From: Takakia lepidozioides
Taxonomy: Eukaryota; Streptophyta; Takakiopsida; Takakiales; Takakiaceae
Assembly (NCBI GenBank): GCA_030704615.1
Contig: CM060732.1
Span: 9,300,001 to 9,364,000 of the forward strand
DNA length: 64,000 nt
Reading direction: 5' to 3'
The notes beneath the pieces were generated by a model. That model worked only from the letters and a program-made list of their open reading frames with translations, made no database searches and was not told where the DNA came from. Position 1 is the first letter of the stretch, and every line of letters starts with the position of its first letter. Of this stretch, positions 57,801 to 64,000 are shown one piece after another. Position numbers and translations under genes: made by a program.

Positions 57801-58479
57801 GGGAACTCGTAGATAGCATTCCCATCCACAACATCAGGCAAGTTTCCACGGAATGGATTGGAGTTTTGTCGTAATCAAGCCTAAGAAGGTCACTGGAGCG
57901 GGAACCCGTTGTCTTCATCCTCCGCAATATGTCGATTACTGAGCGGACGGAAGTTGAGTCGGATGGTGTATGCTGAACACTCCTAGTGACGGACGACTTT
58001 GAAACATACGATGGAAGGACCATACAGTCTTCATCGTCACTGGATAAGTCGTGGACGACTGTTTCCCTGTTTTCCTGGATTTCGCTTTTCACATATTTGG
58101 GCTTCTCTGCTTGTGAAGAGGTACCCACATCCTTCACATCTTGCACGCCAGACCCTCTTGTGGAAGGAGGATCAACCAAGTTCCAGCGTGGGAATTCTTT
58201 AGGCACGATTTCACCAATGGCACTGTACCGGATGGATTCAGAAGCTGGGAGCCGCCACTCTTTGCCTTTTCCGAAATCTGCATGCAGAATGATGGCACTT
58301 TCCAGAAAATTTCCATAAGCATCCTTCGTCTCATCTTCCAAAAACACCGTTCCAGGGCGGAGCCCGAACTTCACACACAAGTACTGCTTAGTGACAATTG
58401 CAAATCCTTGGTCGCAGGGTATTTTAGCTTTCAGAGAATCAGGATGGAAGTACACGTTTACCCAAACACAGGAGTCCAT
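54888..58479 (-). pseudogene. MULE transposase of element E, multiply broken
   Basis: Homologous along its length to the element A transposase. The start is MDSCVWVNVYF at 58479, then the shared N-terminal domain (TKQYLCVKFGLRPGTVFLE). The zinc ribbon, DDE core (WVMFDHI, FMADNAQANW, CGFHF) at about 57227-56376, an intron, NMAESVH and the SWIM finger (CNCEDF ... CKHLYY) all follow. Lesions: frameshift at about 57840, a stop at 57365-57367 (where A has His), a frameshift near 57240, another near 56115, and a Gln-to-stop change at about 55720. The long open pieces show decay is moderate. The protein ends about 14 residues past the point corresponding to A's HAPGLSP. Confidence 0.9.
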
Positions 58480-58725
58480 ATTGAAGACGGGACCTCTCGG
58501 TACGCTCCGCAGCGAAGTCCTGCAATGAGAAGAGTGTGTCCTACCTAATAACACAAATGATTTTCTGGAGGATTCCGTATCCAACAGGATGGGTGATCAG
58601 TGCACGTAAAGATGAAGGTGTGTAACGTACGTTACAAAAACGGACGACAACAGCAAGTTCACATCGGATATTTGGTGCCTGAATTGTAATGTACAACCAC
58701 TTGGGCTACAATAAATCAGGCCTTC
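58480..58725. promoter_or_regulatory. Transposase upstream region, element E
   Basis: The stretch between the transposase start and the first array site. With the array it forms the divergent control region equivalent to 32907-35628 of element A. No core promoter motif is clear. Confidence 0.4.
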
Positions 58726-58729
58726 CCAT

Positions 58730-60356
58730 GAATTTCGACACCGAAATCTGGATGAACATCTCTGTCATGTAACAGCTTTGGAAGCCAGGGGATGAATTCC
58801 GGCAACAGAAATCGTAATTTGTTCACCTCATGAAACTGACCAAGCACCCAACGGATGGATTTCGGTGCCGAAATTCGGATAAACATCTTCTTCATTAAAT
58901 TGTTTCTACACATAAGGGTTGAATTTGGGTGCCAAAATACGGATGAATGTGTTCCTGATTACAGTCGTGATTCACCACGTGTCCGGATATCGGTGCCGAC
59001 ATCCGAATGACAGTAATCCTGAATCGGCAGAATGGATGTATTTCGGCGCCGAAATTCATTCTTCATCTCCTTTTCCGACCCTAATTCTGCTGCCCTGCGG
59101 ATGGATTTCGGTGCTGAAATTCATTTGAAGTCCTTTTTGTTTTTTTTTTCTTTGCGACAGATGAACTTCGGTGCCGAATCTCATCCAAGTACTCCTTTCT
59201 AATTTTCCTTTTTCTTCGCGAGCAATGAATTTCGGCGCCGAAATTCATCCGAAGTCCTCCCGATTTTCTTTTTTTTCTTCGCGAGGAATGAATTTCGGCG
59301 CCGAAATTCATCCGAAGTCCTCCCGAAATTATTATTTTTCTTCGCGAGCAATGAATTTCGGCCCCCAAAATCAACCGACTTCATCCCTCCAAATTCTTTT
59401 CAGGGTTTGAGCGTCGGATTTCGGCGCCGAAATTCATCCAATGCCCTCCCTCCAATATTTATTTTTCTTTGAAATGGATGAATTTCGGCGCCGAAATTCA
59501 TCCTTACTGTCCACAATGAGTAACTCTAATATTACATTTTCTATGCGACGGATGAATTTCGGCGCCGAAATTCGTCCAAACCCGACACTTACTTTTTGCT
59601 TCTGGATGATATAATTTTCGGGTAAATCGTTGGAAATACCCCGTTCCGACGAAGATAACAGAAATATTCTGCATTTAATGGAGAAATTGGCATATTGAAC
59701 CCCTTCTGTCAAAATTAATTGCATTTTAGCCGTTTTTTTCATTTGAAACCGACAGTATCCATTAAGTGGTCTTTTTCGCACGGGACGTTGCTGCACATTA
59801 AGTATAATTTCGGCACCGAAATTATAGTTAAATGTCCAGAAATGGTAAGTCCAACAGACATGGACAGCATCCGTCAGGGGCAATGATGGCGGCAAAGCGT
59901 AGCATGGTGCCGATTTAGTCTTCGCTCTAGATGAATTTCGGCGCCGAAATATGGATGATTTCACCTCGTCTACCCACGGACGGAGATATTCGTAATGAAT
60001 TTCGGCGCCGAAATATGGATGAAATGTGCCCAAGTGCAGCCGTTTCCACGGTCCCGGAATTAATTCCGGCTCCGATATCCCACTGACAGGTTTGCTCATG
60101 ACGGATGAGGACTTGGGAAGCGATGAATTGCGGCACCGAAATTCGTAAGTTTGTGTATGAAAGCACTTGAATAGGATGAATTTCGGCGCCGAAATTCATC
60201 CGTCCGCTGATGAAACGTACCGATCTGACTGTTGAATGTCATAGGCAGGGGATTTTCATGGCGGTTGGGTTTCATGATGTGCGGATATTTCATTCAATGT
60301 CGGCTGCTCCGGGAACAGCATCCGGTGAACGGAAGGTATTTCGGTGCCGCAATTCG
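58730..60356. repeat. Main palindrome array of element E (63-64 bp period)
   Basis: Sites of the type GAATTTCGGCGCCGAAATTC start at about 58730, 58794, 58857, 58921, 58985, 59038, 59103, 59163, 59227, 59290, 59353, 59416, 59480, 59554, 59805, 59933, 59997, 60061, 60125, 60178 and 60336. Most steps are 63-65 bp; the exceptions are 53, 60, 74, 128, 158 and 251, several of them near whole helical turns. Many sites extend to GGATGAATTTCGG... and its mirror. The spacers are not conserved as strongly as in element A. Confidence 0.95.
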
Positions 60357-60604
60357 GATAAACCGTCTTGTACTGGTGGCTGGAACTGGCACGCGTCGTG
60401 TTCCAGTCGACTTCATCCGTGCGAACGTGTCAGGGGTCACAATCTCTTCATCACCCATACGGCAGAAAGTAGTGGACGGTGGCAACGCTTCGGGAGACGT
60501 GGCTGCTTACGCATCTGCTCGTGCATAGTGATTGCATGTTCCACCGCTTCGCTCTCTCGCTCCTTGCCCTTCTGCAGTGACATTCTCCTGCGTTTCCTCT
60601 CCTT

Positions 60605-61080
60605 ATGCGGCATAGTGGTAGCATAGAGTTTGTGGAAGGTCAGGCGACTCTGGCAAAGAGAAGGAGGACGCGGGATTTTGGGAAGCCGCCGACGACACGA
60701 CTTAAGCTCCGTCTCATGCATAAAATGCAGACCTCGTTATCCGGAGACTCGGATCGCCCACCAGTGAGAGATTCGTGCTTCGCGGATGTGAAGCACTCCA
60801 TACGCAATATTCCTTTTACACCTTTTTTTTTGCGTGCAGTGTCTCATGTTTTCCTGTTTGTTTGACATGGGAGCTGGGGAGGGATCGCAGGGGGGCGAGG
60901 CAACATAGTCAACTTTGGATACTCCTGCCCGGGTGATGCGCTCGCAAGGTGGAAGTGCATTGAGGCAGGCGAGTCCTCATTCAACACCTCAGATATCGCC
61001 TCAGGAAAGCCCACCTAGAGTTCGGAAGCCGAGGAAGCAGAAGGAGCCCATGGCTTCGCCAGTAAAACCCCTAGGGAGAC
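60605..61080 (+). pseudogene. First exons of a ParB-methyltransferase gene, element E
   Basis: Exon 1 (from 60605) encodes a basic N-terminus, KRRRTRDFGKPPTTRLKLR, ending DRPP just before GTGAGA. That is the same donor context as element A exon 1 (ATQPP before GTGAGA). A second exon at about 60910-61080 reads TPARVMRSQGG ... PRVRKPRKQKEPMASPVKPL, matching A's PSPARMRKQKAIRATG ... SPAKPLPR. The gene is then cut by the LINE fragment at about 61080. The ParB and methyltransferase parts are absent. Confidence 0.75.
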
Positions 61081-61502
61081 TGGAAGCGGGCAATTGCGCT
61101 CTCCCTTTCCTCTCTGATCTGTTTGTTGTTCAAAGGTAGGCTTCCTGCCCTGAGTTTAAATTTCAGTCTAGTGCCGAGAGTGGGTAGACCCTTGAGGTCA
61201 TCCAAGATGTCCTCCCCCATGTCACTGACTGGAAACAAGTTCAGGGAAGTTTTTTGCCTAACTTCATTTTCATCAGACAATCTCATGGCAACAGACATGG
61301 CTTTGGACACTACAGCCTCTAAGTCAGATTTATCAACCCATATTGCAGATCCGTACTCCAAGGCAGCTCTAATAATGCGACAAAGCATGGTTTTCTTAAC
61401 CTCAGAGTTGACCCCTCTGCAAAAAAAGTTAAAAAGAGAGAGGGAGAGGGAAGATATAAATGTCCCAAAAAAAAGAAATGGGTCGGTCAAGCATGGGGGC
61501 AA
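61081..61502 (-). pseudogene. LINE reverse transcriptase C-terminal fragment
   Basis: The minus-strand frame encodes IIRAALEYGSAIW, then DLEAVVSKAMSVAMRLSDEN, KTSLNLFPVSDMGEDI and KFKLRAGSLPLNNK. This fits the post-reverse-transcriptase segment of LINE ORF2 (the .YG..IW motif), judged by style. It is about 80% identical to the copy at 16740-17150 where they overlap. The open frame runs on into element E sequence, so the apparent C-terminus is artificial. Confidence 0.65.
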
Positions 61503-62269
61503 GCACCGTGAGGGTGAGCTAGAGCTGAAAAAACTTCATAATAACTAACCTCACCTAATCTCCAGCCCTGGCCACTACTATGCTTATGGTACGACTGCAG
61601 TCTCGCATTGAATCAACAGAGATTGGAAGCACGCGGCCCAGCAAGAGCATGAAACTAGGCTACTTCTGGGAAGCATAAATGACTGTAAATGATTGTTGTT
61701 GGTGATGCTCATCATCCTATGATTACCAGTACTAAAACCAACCAATATTTGACATCCCTGTTCCTCAAAACTTGTTTGGATTCGGAGGAACAGTCAATGC
61801 TGAGGTTCAATGGGAGACAAGACCAACACTCGCCACTCGCATCCACCGTATGCGTATTCTTGCAAAAAGTTTAGCCACTCAGCCCCACTTAGCCCTGCAG
61901 CAGTCAGCCACCTCCATCTTCAACATATCACTGGTGAAACCACAACATCAAGTTAGCCATTTGGGTTGAAATGCAGAACTCATAACAACACTATAGCTAC
62001 AAGGGTTGGAAAGATACAGACTTTTTTTGGAAGGTGTTAATTGTTATTGTACATACTACTGACTTAAATAAGTCAACTGGAGAAACAGAAGTGCAGTTGA
62101 CATACCCATAGCAATCCGAAGCCTTGTTTCCAATTTGAGTGTTGTTTTCAATTGAGATGTGAAGAGACAGATCTGTCACTTCCCAATTGTATCCTCCGTT
62201 TGACAGGATCTACACTAAAGGTAACTCCCTATGATGGCACTATATTTATGTTTGAGATTTCATTCATGG
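61503..62269. other. No recognisable gene
   Basis: AT-richer sequence with short open frames on both strands and no motif I know. It could be host intergenic DNA. Confidence 0.45.
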
Positions 62270-62390
62270 TTCACCCAGCTAATAGGGCACACCCCTGAAA
62301 AGGGGCAGTAGCCGCAAGGCAAAGTGGCTCTTAGTTACGCCGGCTTCGGCCGGAGTCTTCTCTCTCTCTCTCTCTCTCTTCACCCAGCTA
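62270..62390 (+). mobile_element. SINE-like short insertion with 12-bp target duplication
   Basis: A 97-bp insert (62282-62378) is flanked by the direct repeat TTCACCCAGCTA (62270-62281 and 62379-62390). It contains a short stem ACCCCTGAAAAGGGG, then CCGGC-TTCG-GCCGG (a very stable UUCG-loop hairpin at about 62340-62353), and ends in a (TC)n tail. A direct duplication plus a simple-sequence tail is the mark of target-primed retrotransposition. The insert is shorter than usual plant SINEs and I could not fit pol III A and B boxes convincingly. Confidence 0.6.
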
Positions 62391-62864
62391 GGTAGGGCTT
62401 GCCATATTGAATACCTTGGGGCTTCAGGTCTGTAAGAGAAAAACACTGGTAAACAAGCTTGCCCCAGTCACAAAGTGGCAGTACAAAGAGCCCACCTATC
62501 AACAGACAGTAGCCTTCACGAGTGAAGCCTCCTTCATACCCTAGAGCTCCAGTCACCATTGTCTTCCGACACCACTGGTCTAGAACCAGATAAGCTACTG
62601 CTTAAAAAGTTCAACTGACAAATTATGTACCCTGATTCTGTTTACTGATGATAATGGTGCTCTTGAGCATGGAGCTGGTTAGCCATAACTCTAAGGGAGG
62701 CCATCCAAAGAAGGCACCCGTCGCTGGCAATTTACCCGCAGAGTACACCTGCAGGCAAATTGTCAACACTAGAAGTTTCTCGGGTATGTGAAGTTTGTGT
62801 GGCTGGGATGATGTTGGGGCAGTGCCTTCCAATATCCTTAGTAGGTCTATTTCCTAGTTGCAAA

Positions 62865-62941
62865 TTTGGACGTGACGTGGCGTTGACGCGTCAGCGTCAC
62901 GTCCGACATCAGCGACGGACGTGCGTCACGTCACGTCCAAA
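62865..62941. repeat. 77-bp inverted repeat with nested GACGT motifs
   Basis: Perfect 15-bp arms TTTGGACGTGACGTG / CACGTCACGTCCAAA enclose further inverted pieces, including TGACGCGTCA. It looks like a small foldback or MITE. TGACG and ACGTG cores are bZIP-type sites, but no gene lies close by. Confidence 0.8.
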
Positions 62942-63141
62942 ACGGACATTACTATATATAATTATGTTTATTTTCTTACTTTACTATTGACTATTTACTA
63001 TGAGAACCGACGTGGCAACCGATGTGGCCTCATTACGTGGACTTCATTATTTATCTATAAAATTCATATATTATGATTTATATTGTCAATCATGCGACCG
63101 TCAGCAACGGTTGGTCTCACAATTTTTTTTAAAAAAAAATA

Positions 63142-63560
63142 GGTGCGATCACCAGAAGGGGGTGGTCGCACATTCTTACTTATTTTTTAAATGGGTGCGA
63201 CCACCAGCAGGTGGTGGTCGCAGCATTTTCATTTTTTTTTAATAGGTGCGACCACAAGCAAAGGGTGGTCGCACATTTTTATTATTATTTAAATTGGGTG
63301 CGACCAATAGCAGGTGGTGGTCGCAGCATTTTCATTTTTTTTTAATAGGTGCGACCACTAGCAGGGGTTGGTCACACATTTTTAATTATTTTTTAAATGG
63401 GTGCGACCACCAGCCGGTGATGGTCGCAAAAATTTTCTTTTTTGTTATTAGGTGCGACCGCTTAGGGGGGGTCGCACATTTTCATTTTGTTTTTAAAAAG
63501 GTGTGACCACCAGCAGGGGGGGGTCGCAGCAGTTTTTTTGTTTTGTTATTAGCTGCGACC
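63142..63560. repeat. About 52-bp tandem array with TGCGACCACC inverted pairs
   Basis: Eight unit starts (GGTGCGACC) at about 63142, 63194, 63245, 63297, 63348, 63400, 63451 and 63500: mean step about 51 bp. Each unit holds TGCGACCACC ... GGTGGTCGCA, an imperfect hairpin, followed by a T-rich spacer. Two spacer types alternate (CACATT...TTTAAAT and CAGCATTTTCATTT), giving a 103-bp higher-order unit. Confidence 0.9.
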
Positions 63561-63654
63561 ACCTATAGGTGCGACCGCTACCTGGACACGTGGCGAGGCG
63601 CGAATGGGCAGCAGAGACGGCCGCGCGCCGCTCAAGGCAAGCCTCTCCAGGCAG

Positions 63655-64000
63655 TATATAAGGGGGATTGAAAATGCATGAGCGGTGAGCATGAGCGGAG
63701 TATTCCGAACCTTGCCCGAACCTACACCGAACCAGAATTAAAGAACCGAAAACGCAGGTCCCGACATCCCCGCGCACCGACTTCCCCATACATAACATGG
63801 ACAATTTGGGATTTTGTAAAAGCGCACGGAAATTGGGGTTTCAACGCCTATAGCCGTGCCCCAAGTTGCGCCGTTATAGTCGGCACCGACAACAACACAA
63901 CAGGCCAATGTGGGGTAAAACGCCCCGTGCGAAGCTTGCAGGTGTTGTAGTCGCCAACGACTACAGAAAGCATACAAAATTAGGAGGGTAATCATCGTCG
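63655..64000. mobile_element. Left end of a further element of the superfamily
   Basis: GGGGGATTGAAAATGCATGAGCGG near 63661 resembles the other left ends, with CATGAGC repeated twice. Inside, palindromes with yet another arm sequence appear: AGTCGGCACCGACAA (core about 63881) and GTAGTCGCCAACGACTAC (core about 63952), 71 bp apart. A TATA-like GTATATAAGG lies just outside the end at 63654. The rest is beyond the window. Confidence 0.5.

Larger units (their letters stand above)
52827..61080. mobile_element. Element E: partial MULE of a third subfamily
   Basis: The left end reads GGGGGTTGCTATTCCATGAGC followed by spaced CATGAGC copies to about 53030. Content: a palindrome-half array, the small-protein gene (plus, intact), the transposase (minus, decayed), a long E-type palindrome array and the first exons of a ParB-methyltransferase gene (plus). 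At about 61080 it is cut by a LINE fragment, so the right end is lost. The transposase-array-methyltransferase order matches element A, but the small gene is next to the left end instead of the right. Confidence 0.85.

Noticed and set aside
62340-62353. Rho-independent terminator (GC hairpin with UUCG loop)
   Set aside because: There is no T-run directly after it, the context is eukaryotic, and the hairpin is part of a retroposed insert.

Overview
The window reads as nuclear DNA of a green plant, most likely a non-seed streptophyte (charophyte alga, bryophyte, lycophyte or fern). The support is spliceosomal introns of about 50-150 bp, plant-type MULE, hAT, Ty3/gypsy and LINE remnants, and a gypsy integrase tail ending in a PHD finger. 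The species is my inference. I found no ordinary host gene, rRNA or tRNA: almost everything is transposable elements nested in one another.

The centrepiece is element A (28448-44165, 15.7 kb), an apparently complete Mutator-like element (MULE). It is flanked by a 9-bp target duplication, CTAGGGGGG, and sits at the polypurine tract next to the 3' LTR of a Ty3/gypsy element. It carries (1) a two-exon MULE transposase of about 1174 aa on the minus strand, (2) a divergent ten-exon gene on the plus strand for a protein of about 1429 aa that joins a ParB/sulfiredoxin-like domain to a bacterial-type permuted amino-methyltransferase domain, and (3) a divergent pair of genes for a small conserved protein family that I do not recognise. 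Between the transposase and methyltransferase genes lie about 37 copies of a roughly 22-bp palindrome (core GCGGnnCCGC) every 53 bp. A second array and single palindromes lie in introns, near the ends and between the small genes.

Relatives fill much of the rest. Copy 1 (6529-14928) is nearly identical to A but truncated at both ends, carries a 2.1-kb inversion in the transposase, and has a broken methyltransferase gene. Element B (about 20507-23693) is an internal-deletion derivative. Copy C (about 24268-27540) and copy D (44706-48530) are decayed ParB-methyltransferase genes. Element E (from about 52827) has an intact small gene, a decayed transposase, a large array and the start of a methyltransferase gene. 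A further element begins near 63660. Each subfamily has its own palindrome, and by hand count the spacings cluster near whole helical turns: 53 and 32 bp (A), 63-64 bp (E), 72-74 bp (B and C).

My reading is that these MULEs captured a prokaryotic ParB-methyltransferase module and evolved matching arrays of operator-like sites, possibly comparable to the VANC anti-silencing factor and its target repeats in Arabidopsis VANDAL elements. The remaining sequence holds a long-inverted-repeat element (171-1416), LINE 3' pieces (16.8 and 61.1 kb), a hAT remnant (19.4-20.3 kb), a second Ty3/gypsy wreck (49.4-52.8 kb), a short SINE-like insertion (62.27 kb), tandem arrays, and several stretches where I recognise nothing.
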